A stretch of DNA of 64,000 nt from Burkholderia sp. OK233 (GTDB taxonomy: Bacteria; Pseudomonadota; Gammaproteobacteria; Burkholderiales; Burkholderiaceae), in contig NZ_OCSR01000002.1 in assembly GCF_900230185.1 (NCBI RefSeq), positions 3,410,001 to 3,474,000 on the forward strand, given 5' to 3'. The notes below the pieces were generated by a model. The model was given only the letters and a program-made list of their open reading frames with translations, did no database searches and was not told the origin of the DNA. This document shows, piece after piece, positions 53,249-61,239 of this stretch (within the stretch, counting starts at the first letter, position 1; every line of letters begins with the position of its first letter). Position numbers and translations under genes: made by a program.

Positions 53249-54238
53249 ATGAATCTGCTAGAAGCCATGCGGATTTACGTCAGGGTGGTTGAGCGCGAGA
53301 GTATCTCCGGCGCGGCACGGGACCTCAATATCGGGCTGCCGGCCACAAGCGAACGTATCGAGCGGCTGGAGAAATACCTCGGCTGCCGGCTCCTGCTCCG
53401 TAGCGCACGCGCTTTCAATTGCACGCCCGAAGGCGTCACGTTCTACGAGCGCAGCAAAGCGATTCTGCTCGCCGTGGAGCAGGCGGTCGCTGAAGTGTCG
53501 AACGACGCGCAGGATCTCAAGGGAACGATTCGCATCGCGGCACCTCATTGCTTTGGCGAGACGGTCGTGCCGGAAGCGTTGACCCTCGTGCGCGCAGCCT
53601 ATCCGCAACTGGATCTGGAACTGGTCCTGAACGACCGGATCGTCGACCTCGTGACGGAGGGTGTCGATATTTCGTTTCGTCTTGGGCAACTTGGGGAAGG
53701 GGCGTTCATTGCCCGTCAGCTGGGACAGGTTGGGCGTGTTCTCGTCGCCGCGCCAGGCTACCTGAGTCAGCATGGTCCGATCACCGAGCCGTCTGAGCTG
53801 GTCAAACACCCGTTCATTCGGGTCCAGGGTATGTTCGGCACGGATCAGTTGCCGCTCAGGCACATGGCGACCGTTGTGGAGAGCGCGCCGATCCGTACCG
53901 CGATCAAGACCAGTCATTGGCGGCCCATGTATGAAATGATCCTTTCGGGTGCCGGCATCGGGGTGCTGGAAGAGCCGGCATGCGTCGATGCGCTTGCAGC
54001 GGGCAGGCTCGTGCGCATACTGCCGGAATTCGAGGTGCTGCCTTTCGATCTGAATGTACTGATTCAGGCGCAACGTCCGGTGCCGCCACGGGTACGGATG
54101 ATCGTGACAATGTTGAGAAAGTGCACGTCGGAAATCCTGGAGAGAGTGCAACTCGACTGCGGCGAAGTGACGAGTCGCTTTGAAGTACTTCCCGACGATG
54201 ATGTGTCCGAGCTTCTAACACCATCGTTGCGGGCCTGA
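53249..54238 (+). CDS. LysR-type regulator, twin copy 1
   Basis: The 329-residue product has a LysR helix-turn-helix (ESISGAARDLNIGLPATSER, residues 18-37) and an effector domain of the CrgA/PA2220-like branch (GTIRIAAPHCFGETVVPEAL, DISFRLGQLGEGAFIARQLG). It is almost identical to the LysR part of 56706-58175, including the ribosome site GGAGG with nine-base spacing. The C-terminal 30 residues differ from the twin and end normally. The gene faces the encapsulin operon and could control it. Confidence 0.92.
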   Translation: MNLLEAMRIYVRVVERESISGAARDLNIGLPATSERIERLEKYLGCRLLLRSARAFNCTPEGVTFYERSKAILLAVEQAVAEVSNDAQDLKGTIRIAAPHCFGETVVPEALTLVRAAYPQLDLELVLNDRIVDLVTEGVDISFRLGQLGEGAFIARQLGQVGRVLVAAPGYLSQHGPITEPSELVKHPFIRVQGMFGTDQLPLRHMATVVESAPIRTAIKTSHWRPMYEMILSGAGIGVLEEPACVDALAAGRLVRILPEFEVLPFDLNVLIQAQRPVPPRVRMIVTMLRKCTSEILERVQLDCGEVTSRFEVLPDDDVSELLTPSLRA

Positions 54239-54252
54239 ACTCGCAACGATGG
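54221..54252. terminator. Perfect 11-bp hairpin between convergent LysR and encapsulin genes
   Basis: CCATCGTTGCG (54221-54231) pairs with CGCAACGATGG (54242-54252) around a 10-base loop that contains the LysR stop codon. It likely ends transcription from either side, although no T-run follows. Confidence 0.55.
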
Positions 54253-54308
54253 CTGAGGCCGGGCTATCCAGCAACCCCCGGCAACCGATAGCAGGAATCG
54301 GAAGGCGC

Positions 54309-55112
54309 TTACTCTGCTTGCGTCAACGACACTGAAGCTTCGCTCGTCAGCATCAGGAATGTCAGCGTCTCGCACAGATAGAGGCGCACTACGGTGTCGG
54401 TATGGCTCACGTATCCGATCGACAGCTCTTCGCCAAGATGTAACTCGAAGTCGCCGCCGCGCGTGGATAGCACGCTGCCGCCGGCAAGCGCGGGCGCCCA
54501 GATGATGTCGCCATTCACGATCCGCTTGATGTGCTCGATCACCGGATAACCCTGGTCGCGCGCCTCGCCGAGCGCTGTGTATGCGTCGGCGCCGAGCAGC
54601 ACGGGATAGGGCCCGTCGACGCCGGCAAGCCGTAGCTCTTCGAGCGCGTTGCTGATCGTGTTCGGATAATCGCTGATGTCGGCCGGCAGTGCGAGCGACG
54701 GATTCGACGAGCCTTCGCGAAGCCCGCCTATGCCCGCAGCCTTATATCCATCGAAAATCGCGCGATCTTCGGCATAGGCGAGCTGCCTGGCTGCTTCCTT
54801 TGCGGGCTGCCAGTCGGCATCTTTCGCACCGCGCACGACGCTGTCGATCGCTTCGCGCTGCAGCTCGAACGGCACGGTCAACTGGACGAGGCTCTTTACC
54901 TCAGCCAGTTTCGCCACGACGCCCTGCTGCGGCGCGGTGATCGCGATCTGATGCCCCGTGCCGACGGCGGACAGTTCTGTTCCGCCAGGACCCTTGACGT
55001 CAACCACACGACGGCCGGCGACGCTGCGCTTGAACGTGCGCGCCACTTCGTCTTCGAGCTGCGACCAGGCGGCGCGGGAGATGGGGGCAAGCTCGCGATG
55101 CAGATTATTCAT
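54309..55112 (-). CDS. Encapsulin shell protein (family 1)
   Basis: The 267-residue product matches the HK97-fold encapsulins (linocin M18 family): NNLHRELAPISRAAWSQLEDE N-terminal helix that binds cargo, ARTFKRSVAGRRVVDVKGP, AEDRAIFDGYKAAGIGGLRE, YPVLLGADAYTALGE and the late GGDFELHLGEELSIGYVSH. Subunits assemble into a protein nanocompartment. The start at 55112 overlaps the DyP stop by 8 bases; the frame has another possible start at 55139. The cargo gene lies immediately upstream, so shell and cargo are co-translated. Confidence 0.95.
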   Translation of the reverse strand: MNNLHRELAPISRAAWSQLEDEVARTFKRSVAGRRVVDVKGPGGTELSAVGTGHQIAITAPQQGVVAKLAEVKSLVQLTVPFELQREAIDSVVRGAKDADWQPAKEAARQLAYAEDRAIFDGYKAAGIGGLREGSSNPSLALPADISDYPNTISNALEELRLAGVDGPYPVLLGADAYTALGEARDQGYPVIEHIKRIVNGDIIWAPALAGGSVLSTRGGDFELHLGEELSIGYVSHTDTVVRLYLCETLTFLMLTSEASVSLTQAE

Positions 55113-56163
55113 GTTGAGAGATTCCCTTGAGAGAGCCAATATTCAGCGAGCCGTCGTCACGCGGCTCGGCGGATGAAGACGGTTCGGGCCGTTGCTCGAC
55201 TGCGCCGGCAGCCGCTTGCGGATCGCGATCTGCGAGCGCCTCGAGCAAGGTGGCCGAGGGGATGAAGAAGAGGTTGCCTGTCACCGCGCGGCTGTAGTCG
55301 AGGAGCCGGTCGTAGTTGCCCGGCGGCCGACCGACAAACATGTTTTCCATCATCTGCTCGATAGGCTCGGGCGAACGGGCATAACCGATAAAGTAGGTGC
55401 CGAACTCTCCCATGCCGGGCCGGCCGAATGGCATGTTGTCGCGGAGGATTTTCACTTCCTCGCCGTTCTCGGTGATCGTGGTGAGCGAGCTGTGTGAGCA
55501 TGATGGTTTGACCGCTTCGTCGAGCTCGATGTCGGCCAGTTTCGTGCGGCCGATAATGCGCTCCTGGGTCTCGACGGAAAGCGCGTTCCAGCCGGTCATG
55601 TCGTGCAGGTACTTCTGCACGATGACATAGCTGCCGGCCTCGAACTCCGGGTCCTCGTCACCGATGCGAGTGAAATCGACCGCCTCACGACCCGCCGGAT
55701 TTTCGGTGCCGTCGACGAAACCCACCATGCTGCGCAAATCGAAGTTGCGAAAACCGTGTACTTCGTCGATCACCGAGACAGCCGTACCGAGCCGTCCTGT
55801 CAGCTGCGTGGCGAGCTCGAAGCAGAGATCCATCTGATCCGCGCGGATGTGCAGCAGGATATCCCCCGGTGTACTCACGGCGCGACGTTCGCCTGCGCCG
55901 AATTCGCGGAACGGATGCAGGCTCGCCGGGCGCAGGGCGCCGAACAACGTGTCCCACACGTCGGAGCCGAAGCCGACAACGCACGACAGGTTGCCGGAGG
56001 GGACGCGCTTGCCGACTGAGCGTACCAGGGCGGCAACGTCCCCGCACCACGCGCGCACCTGTTCAGCGGGCTCCCGGCCGGCCGCGAGGGTCGCGACGAC
56101 GAAGATCGCGCTACGTGTGATGTCATTACAAACGGCTTGCGATTCTGGGATGTCTTTGGGCAT
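55105..56163 (-). CDS. DyP-type peroxidase, encapsulin cargo
   Basis: The 352-residue heme peroxidase has the DyP distal motif GFVDGTENP, with the catalytic aspartate, NMPFGRPGMGEFGTYFIGYAR with the distal arginine, and the proximal histidine in KPSCSHSSL. The C-terminus carries the encapsulin targeting signal DDGSLNIGSLKG after a proline/serine-rich linker. The enzyme would reduce H2O2 inside the shell while oxidising dyes or other donors. The gene overlaps the encapsulin gene by 8 bases. The start is ATG 56163. Confidence 0.95.
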   Translation of the reverse strand: MPKDIPESQAVCNDITRSAIFVVATLAAGREPAEQVRAWCGDVAALVRSVGKRVPSGNLSCVVGFGSDVWDTLFGALRPASLHPFREFGAGERRAVSTPGDILLHIRADQMDLCFELATQLTGRLGTAVSVIDEVHGFRNFDLRSMVGFVDGTENPAGREAVDFTRIGDEDPEFEAGSYVIVQKYLHDMTGWNALSVETQERIIGRTKLADIELDEAVKPSCSHSSLTTITENGEEVKILRDNMPFGRPGMGEFGTYFIGYARSPEPIEQMMENMFVGRPPGNYDRLLDYSRAVTGNLFFIPSATLLEALADRDPQAAAGAVEQRPEPSSSAEPRDDGSLNIGSLKGISQHE

Positions 56164-56705
56164 CGGATTGAATATTGACGAACCGTTATTGATTCCGGGA
56201 ATGGAGCGAATGTCTTTCCGCCTTCGCGATCATCTGTCTAAGGCGCGCTCAAATTTTTCGTCCGGATGATTGAAGTATGTGTGCTGCTGCAACCGCCGCA
56301 AGCACACGTGAAGTGTTGCTTAGTCATCAGGAGATGCGCAGAAATACGTGACATTGTCGATGTTCAACTATGCGTCCAGAGATGTTATACCGCCCAGGCA
56401 CTTTATGGAAACAGTGCAAAGGGTCTGGGTGAGTTCGAATGCGGCATCCCGAAGGCAGACTGGCGACCCGGTTGCGTTTTGCATGCGCGCCGGCGGGCAA
56501 CGTATCAAGCGGCGTCAGGCGAGATCATGTGCCGATAGCGTTCGACATTGTTTTGTCGCAAATCTCTGCTTCTCATTCGATACTTCATATCGGACCTGAC
56601 GGCCTTTTATTCTCCTGTCATATCATTACCATCCGTTCAAGGCTGTCTATCGCAGCAAGAAAGGCGATGCCAAATAATTCGCATTGCGAATGGAGGTGCG
56701 GTGCG
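56164..56705. other. Divergent intergenic region between DyP and the second LysR gene
   Basis: About 540 bases without a supportable gene. It is visibly more A/T-rich than the surroundings in its right part (56560-56690). GTGTGCT (56280s) and AGCACAC (about 56302-56308) form a short inverted repeat near the DyP start, a possible regulator site. One 90-residue frame (56266-56538) has no family pattern. Confidence 0.5.
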
Positions 56706-58175
56706 GTGAATCTGCTCGAAGCCATGCGCATCTACGTCAGGGTGGTTGAGCGTGGGAGTATCTCCAGCGCGGCACGGGACCTCAATATCGGGCAGCCGGC
56801 CGCAAGCGAACGCATCGAGCGGCTGGAGAAATACCTCGGCTGCCGGCTCCTGCTCCGTAGCGCACGCGCTTTCAATTGCACGCCCGAAGGCGTCACGTTC
56901 TACGAGCGCAGCAAAGCGATTCTGCTCGCCGTGGAGCAGGCGGTCGCTGAAGTGTCGAACGACGCGCAGGATCTCAAGGGAACGATTCGCATCGCGGCAC
57001 CTCATTGCTTTGGCGAGACGATCGTGCCGGAAGCCTTGACGCTGGTGCGCGCAGCCTATCCGCAACTGGATCTGGAACTGGTCCTGAACGACCGGATCGT
57101 CGACCTCGTGACGGAGGGTGTCGATATTTCGTTTCGTCTTGGGCAACTTGGGGAAGGGACATTCATTGCCCGCCAACTGGGTCAGGTTGGGCGGGTTCTC
57201 GTTGCCGCGCCAGGCTATCTGAGCCAGCATGGTCCGATCACCGAGCCGTCTGAGCTGGTCAAACACCCCTTCATCCGGGTTCAGGGCATGTTCGGCACTG
57301 AACAGTTGCCGCTCAGGCACATGGCGACCGTTGTGGAGAGCGCGCCGATCCGTACCGCAATCAGGACCAGTCATTGGCGACCCACGTATGAAATGATTCT
57401 CTCGGGCGCCGGCATCGGGGTGCTGGAAGAGCCGGCGTGTGTCGATGCGCTCGCAGCAGGCAGGCTGGTCCGAATACTGCCGGCTTTCGACGTGCCGCCA
57501 TTCGAACTGAATCTCCTGAGTCAGACACAACGCCAGATACCCATGCGGGTACAGCTGATTGTGACGATGCTAAACCATTGCACACCTGGAATCCTCGGCA
57601 GAGCGCGCGCTGAGGTCAAGGCCCACGTCGACCGATACCATGAATCGGAAATAAACAAATGGCACGCGATGCGAGAATCACTATCTTTGATAGACAACGT
57701 TGGCGAGTCAAGGAGCTATCAAATGGCACAACAGTTGATCGTCGCGGTTTTCGACAGTGTGGACGTTGCCGAAAGAGCCGGTCGGGATTTCAGGAATTTT
57801 GAGGAAAAAGACCTTGGTTTCAAAATCGGGAGCGGCGTGCTGGTTCAAAAGGATGCCACCGGCAAACTGATCTTGCTCGACAAGCAAACCCGGCCGTTTT
57901 GGGGCACAGTGATCGGTGCGCTGACGGGCGGTTTGATCGGGATGCTTGGCGGACCGGCAGGGGCGCTACTTGGCTTCACGATAGGGGCGAGCGGTGGACT
58001 GGCTGAGCATGCGATCAAGGACACGTTCGACGACGATCTGGTCGCATCGATATCCGTCAAACTGACCCCTGGCCACGTGGCATTCATCCTCGAGGCGCAA
58101 GAGGCGTCACCGTTTGAAGTCGACAATATCGTGCTCGGCTATGGCGGGAGCGTTTTTCGCAAACCCCTTGCCTGA
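56706..58175 (+). CDS. LysR-type regulator (twin copy 2) reading in frame into a DUF1269 protein
   Basis: The frame gives 489 residues. Residues 1-320 form a LysR regulator almost identical to the one at 53249 (helix-turn-helix GSISSAARDLNIGQPAASER, effector GTIRIAAPHCFGETIVPEAL). The twin's stop is lost, and after a short linker (SEINKWHAMRESLSLIDN...) the frame enters a DUF1269 membrane domain (residues 340-489). The GTG start at 56706 is set by GGAGG with nine-base spacing, as in the twin. An internal ATG at 57723 has its own strong ribosome site, so the DUF1269 part may be made separately. Confidence 0.8.
   Translation: MNLLEAMRIYVRVVERGSISSAARDLNIGQPAASERIERLEKYLGCRLLLRSARAFNCTPEGVTFYERSKAILLAVEQAVAEVSNDAQDLKGTIRIAAPHCFGETIVPEALTLVRAAYPQLDLELVLNDRIVDLVTEGVDISFRLGQLGEGTFIARQLGQVGRVLVAAPGYLSQHGPITEPSELVKHPFIRVQGMFGTEQLPLRHMATVVESAPIRTAIRTSHWRPTYEMILSGAGIGVLEEPACVDALAAGRLVRILPAFDVPPFELNLLSQTQRQIPMRVQLIVTMLNHCTPGILGRARAEVKAHVDRYHESEINKWHAMRESLSLIDNVGESRSYQMAQQLIVAVFDSVDVAERAGRDFRNFEEKDLGFKIGSGVLVQKDATGKLILLDKQTRPFWGTVIGALTGGLIGMLGGPAGALLGFTIGASGGLAEHAIKDTFDDDLVASISVKLTPGHVAFILEAQEASPFEVDNIVLGYGGSVFRKPLA
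57723..58175 (+). CDS. DUF1269 family membrane protein, independent start
   Basis: From ATG 57723, with AAGGAG 10 bases upstream, the frame encodes 150 residues: a soluble alpha-beta start (LIVAVFDSVDVAERAGRDFR), a glycine-rich double membrane segment (WGTVIGALTGGLIGMLGGPA, then LLGFTIGASGGLAEHAI) and a DDDLVASISVKLTPGHVAF end. This is the DUF1269 pattern; the function is unknown but members often accompany stress genes. It shares its frame with the upstream LysR sequence, so both an independent protein and a fusion are possible. Confidence 0.7.
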   Translation: MAQQLIVAVFDSVDVAERAGRDFRNFEEKDLGFKIGSGVLVQKDATGKLILLDKQTRPFWGTVIGALTGGLIGMLGGPAGALLGFTIGASGGLAEHAIKDTFDDDLVASISVKLTPGHVAFILEAQEASPFEVDNIVLGYGGSVFRKPLA

Positions 58176-58204
58176 CCGGGTGCATTCCTCAGGAGTAACC
58201 GGAC

Positions 58205-58639
58205 ATGGCCCTACCCATCGACGAAGATACCACCCGTGAAGCGATTGAAGGGCTCTATCGCGCCTTCGAGCAGAAAAGCGTCGCGTTGTTACGAAAGGTC
58301 GTTACCCCTGATTGGGAATATATCCCCGAGCCCGCTGGGGTGGCGCCGGGCCCCGACCAGATGGTTCAAATATTCGCGAACATCGCCACAGCGCTGCCGG
58401 ACATGAAAATCACCATTCTCGACGTGTTGATTCACGGGGACCGGGTGGGCGTTCGCGCAGAGATCACAGGCACGCAAACCGGAAAACTACTGGGCATTGC
58501 CGCAAGTTCCAAACACATTAGTTTCGCGATTCACTCTTTCCATCAGATGCGCGGAAATCTGATTGCAAAGACGTGGCATCTCGAAGACTGGCTGTCGGTG
58601 TTCCGGCAACTTGGACAGTTACCACCAACGCTTGAGTAA
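58205..58639 (+). CDS. SnoaL-like polyketide cyclase / ester cyclase family protein
   Basis: The 144-residue NTF2-fold protein shows the SnoaL pattern: EGLYRAFEQKSVALLRKVVTP, the PGPDQMVQIFANIATALPDMK helix, RAEITGTQTGKLLGI and the WHLEDWLSVFRQLGQLP end, where the histidine-aspartate pair of the active site lies. It may act as a small cyclase, isomerase or dehydratase. AGGAG lies 9 bases before the ATG. It follows DUF1269 by 29 bases and is probably co-transcribed. Confidence 0.83.
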   Translation: MALPIDEDTTREAIEGLYRAFEQKSVALLRKVVTPDWEYIPEPAGVAPGPDQMVQIFANIATALPDMKITILDVLIHGDRVGVRAEITGTQTGKLLGIAASSKHISFAIHSFHQMRGNLIAKTWHLEDWLSVFRQLGQLPPTLE

Positions 58640-58689
58640 TCTTGAGTTGCGCGAGGACGGACGAATTAGCGCCGGGGAAGGTGCCGATG

Positions 58690-58833
58690 CTAGTGACGCA
58701 TGGCTGCAGCGACTAGAAGATGAAACGGGAGCACGAGGAGTGCCGTCCCGCCGACGCCAAGCAGCCACAATGCAACGAACCACAGCAGACCGTGGCGAGG
58801 CGTCTTACGGATATCACGGCTTACCGGTGGCAT
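58690..58833 (-). CDS. Small single-span membrane protein (DUF2474-like)
   Basis: The 47-residue product has one strong membrane segment (LLWFVALWLLGVGGTALLVL) after a basic N-terminus and ends in LLVAAAMRH. The pattern resembles DUF2474, small subunits that accompany cyanide-insensitive bd oxidases. The start 58833 is set by AGGAG 7 bases upstream. The cioAB genes lie 10 kb away on the other strand, so it may be a displaced partner. The assignment is moderate. Confidence 0.55.
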   Translation of the reverse strand: MPPVSRDIRKTPRHGLLWFVALWLLGVGGTALLVLPFHLLVAAAMRH

Positions 58834-58915
58834 GGCATTGCTCCTGTCGGCTAGTGCTCGATTTGCCTGATTCATTCTAGGCGAATGGACAGCCCGAATC
58901 CATCTAAAAGCAAAC

Positions 58916-58958
58916 GAGCGAGGCGCGCCGAAGGATTGACCTTCGCCGCGCCTCGCTC
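58916..58958 (-). terminator. Intrinsic terminator of the porin gene
   Basis: A 19-base stem (58916-58934 with 58940-58958) has one mismatch and a 5-base loop. On the minus strand the stem is followed by a T-rich stretch (GTTTGCTTTT). It lies about 60 bases after the porin stop. Confidence 0.75.
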
Positions 58959-59015
58959 CGCTTTGAATGCTTCAGGTGCGCAGGTGTTTTAGATACGTGA
59001 CCTGTTCGGGGTGCT

Positions 59016-60092
59016 TCAGAACCGGTGCTGAATCCCCGCCGTGACACCCGTTTGCGTATCCGCCGCGCCGGTCAGATCACGTGACAGGCTGACCGCGGTA
59101 TCATGCTTGGCCATCGCATAACCGCCCGACATATACAGCACCGTCCGCTTCGACAATGCGTACTGCGCCCGCAGCGAGAACAGCGTCGGATCGGCGTCGC
59201 TCGCGTCCTTGATGTCCTGATGGTAGACCGCGGCAAACACCGAGAAGAACGGCGTCACATCGTATTGACCACCAACCCAGTACATATCGCTGCGCAAGGT
59301 CGGCGCGGCAGTGTGGAAGGTGCGCCGATAGTTGCGATACCCGGCCATCGCCTTCACCGTGCCGAAGTCGTAGCTCAAGCCTGCGTGAATTCCCTGGATG
59401 TAGTTGGTGGTATCCGCGGGTGTCACGCTGTCGTTGGCGCCGTTCTGCCGGTCGAAGGTGGCGACAACGGCAAACGGACCGTTCTCGTAGCCGAGACCGA
59501 AGTCATACTTCGAGCTCGACTTCATGCTGCCCGGCACGTTGCCGAAGCCGTACATGGCGCCGAACTTGAAGCTCGAGAATGTTCCGTCATAGCGCACGGC
59601 GTTGGCCGAACGCGAGAACAAGCCGTCCTTACGACCACCGGTAGCGGTGGATGACGTCGCCCACGAGTAGTTCGGCGCGTAACCCATCGGGTCGAACTGC
59701 AGCATGTAGTCGTAGGTGGTTGTGAAATTGCGGCCAAGCGTGATTTGCCCGAAGCGGTTTTTCAGGCCGATCGTGGCGCGGCGGTCGAAGATTGCGCCGG
59801 GTCCGTCGTCGAACTGGCCGTTCGCGACGTTGATGCCGCTCTCCAACTGGAAGACCGCCTTCAGTCCGCCGCCAAGATCCTCGACACCACGCAGGCCCCA
59901 GCGCGACGTGTTCTTGCCGCCCGAGACGAGGCGCGCGGCGCCGCCGTCCTTGCTCGCGTGATTCACGTATTCGACGCCCGCATCGACGATCCCGTACAAG
60001 GTCACGCTCGATTGCGCATGGGCCGCTGCTGCCAATCCGGCGAGGCCGGCGCACGTTACGCCGAGGGTCGCCTTTGTCATGCTCCACTTCAT
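59016..60092 (-). CDS. Outer-membrane porin (Burkholderia OpcP/OmpC-like, Gram-negative porin family)
   Basis: The 358-residue product has a signal peptide (LGVTCAGLAGLAAAAHA) and starts the barrel with QSSVTLYGIVDAGVEYVN. The constriction-loop motif is seen after SRWGLRGVEDLGGGLKAVFQLE and FDRRATIGLKNRFGQITLGR, and it ends in the C-terminal phenylalanine of GIQHRF used for outer membrane insertion. Such trimeric porins let small hydrophilic solutes pass. AGGAGA lies 6 bases before ATG 60092. It is followed by a strong terminator. Confidence 0.93.
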   Translation of the reverse strand: MKWSMTKATLGVTCAGLAGLAAAAHAQSSVTLYGIVDAGVEYVNHASKDGGAARLVSGGKNTSRWGLRGVEDLGGGLKAVFQLESGINVANGQFDDGPGAIFDRRATIGLKNRFGQITLGRNFTTTYDYMLQFDPMGYAPNYSWATSSTATGGRKDGLFSRSANAVRYDGTFSSFKFGAMYGFGNVPGSMKSSSKYDFGLGYENGPFAVVATFDRQNGANDSVTPADTTNYIQGIHAGLSYDFGTVKAMAGYRNYRRTFHTAAPTLRSDMYWVGGQYDVTPFFSVFAAVYHQDIKDASDADPTLFSLRAQYALSKRTVLYMSGGYAMAKHDTAVSLSRDLTGAADTQTGVTAGIQHRF

Positions 60093-60171
60093 CAACAGTC
60101 TCCTGTGCTTGGTTTATTCACTTCGGTTGGGATACGGTGTGGCTGGGTCCATCAGCACGTTTGAACTTGCT

Positions 60172-61239
60172 TCAGCTCGCCTGTGCGAAGGCCCAGCAGT
60201 CGTTGGCGGGGAATTCGATCCAGTGACGGCCGGCTGCGCGCGGCACATGGCCGAAGGCGCGCAGGCGCAGATCGCCGCAATGAAACAGGTATTCCCAGCG
60301 GTCGCCGAGATACATCGATGTGATGAGGTCCGCCTCGAGGCGGTTTGCGCCTGGGCCATCGGCGACCTGCACGCGTTCGAGGCGAATCACCGCCTGCGCG
60401 TGTTGCCCGGTGGTGAGCGCTTCGCGCGCCTGGGCTTGCAATTGCCAGCCGTCGCCGGTCAGCGTCACGCGTTCGCCGTCGACCGCGGCAACGCGCGCGT
60501 CGATCCGGTTATTGCTGCCCATGAATTCGGCGGTATAGAGCGAGCGGGGCGCGCCATACAGTTCGGCGGGCGTGCCTTCCTGTTCGATGCGGCCGTTGCG
60601 CAATAGCAGGATGCGGTCGGACATCGCCATCGCTTCGGTCTGGTCGTGCGTGACACACAAGGCGGACAGGCCGAGCGAAACGATCAGCTCGCGCAGCCAG
60701 GCGCGCGCTTCCTCACGCAGCTTGGCGTCGAGATTCGACAGCGGTTCGTCGAGCAGGATGACGGGCGGGTTGTAGACCAGCGCTCGCGCAATCGCCACAC
60801 GCTGTTGCTGGCCGCCGGAAAGCTGATACGGATAACGTGCGGCGAGATGACCAAGGCCGAGCTGGTCGAGCGCGGACTGCACGCGCTTTTTTTGCTCGGT
60901 ACTCGATACGCGCCGCAACTTCAATCCATAGCCAACGTTGTCCGCCACGGTGCGATGCGGCCACAGCGCATACGACTGAAACACGAGGCCGAGCGAACGT
61001 TGCTCTACCGGCAGATCGATGTGGGCCGCGCCGTCGAAGAACACCTTGCCGTCGAGTTCGATACGACCGGAGGAGGGCTGTTCGAGTCCTGCGACCGCGC
61101 GCAGCAGGGTGGTCTTGCCGCTGCCGGACGCGCCCAGCAGGCACACCACTTCGCCGGGGTTCAGTTCGAACGACACGCCCTTCAGGATCGGGTTGTCGCC
61201 ATAGCTGAGAAACAGGTTGTCGACCGAGAGCTTATCCAT
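60172..61239 (-). CDS. ABC transporter ATP-binding protein (FbpC/PotA type)
   Basis: The 355-residue product has Walker A GASGSGKTT, signature LSGGQQQRVAIARAL, Walker B VILLDEPLSNLDAKLR, H-loop CVTHDQTEAMAMS and a C-terminal TOBE-like regulatory domain (from about 265). This arrangement is common to iron(III), spermidine and 2-aminoethylphosphonate importers. It overlaps the permease gene by 8 bases, so it is translated as part of the same operon. Confidence 0.92.
   Translation of the reverse strand: MDKLSVDNLFLSYGDNPILKGVSFELNPGEVVCLLGASGSGKTTLLRAVAGLEQPSSGRIELDGKVFFDGAAHIDLPVEQRSLGLVFQSYALWPHRTVADNVGYGLKLRRVSSTEQKKRVQSALDQLGLGHLAARYPYQLSGGQQQRVAIARALVYNPPVILLDEPLSNLDAKLREEARAWLRELIVSLGLSALCVTHDQTEAMAMSDRILLLRNGRIEQEGTPAELYGAPRSLYTAEFMGSNNRIDARVAAVDGERVTLTGDGWQLQAQAREALTTGQHAQAVIRLERVQVADGPGANRLEADLITSMYLGDRWEYLFHCGDLRLRAFGHVPRAAGRHWIEFPANDCWAFAQAS

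Noticed and set aside
56266..56538. 90-residue cysteine-containing frame before the second LysR gene
   Set aside because: No family pattern, poor ribosome site and skewed composition; left as intergenic.
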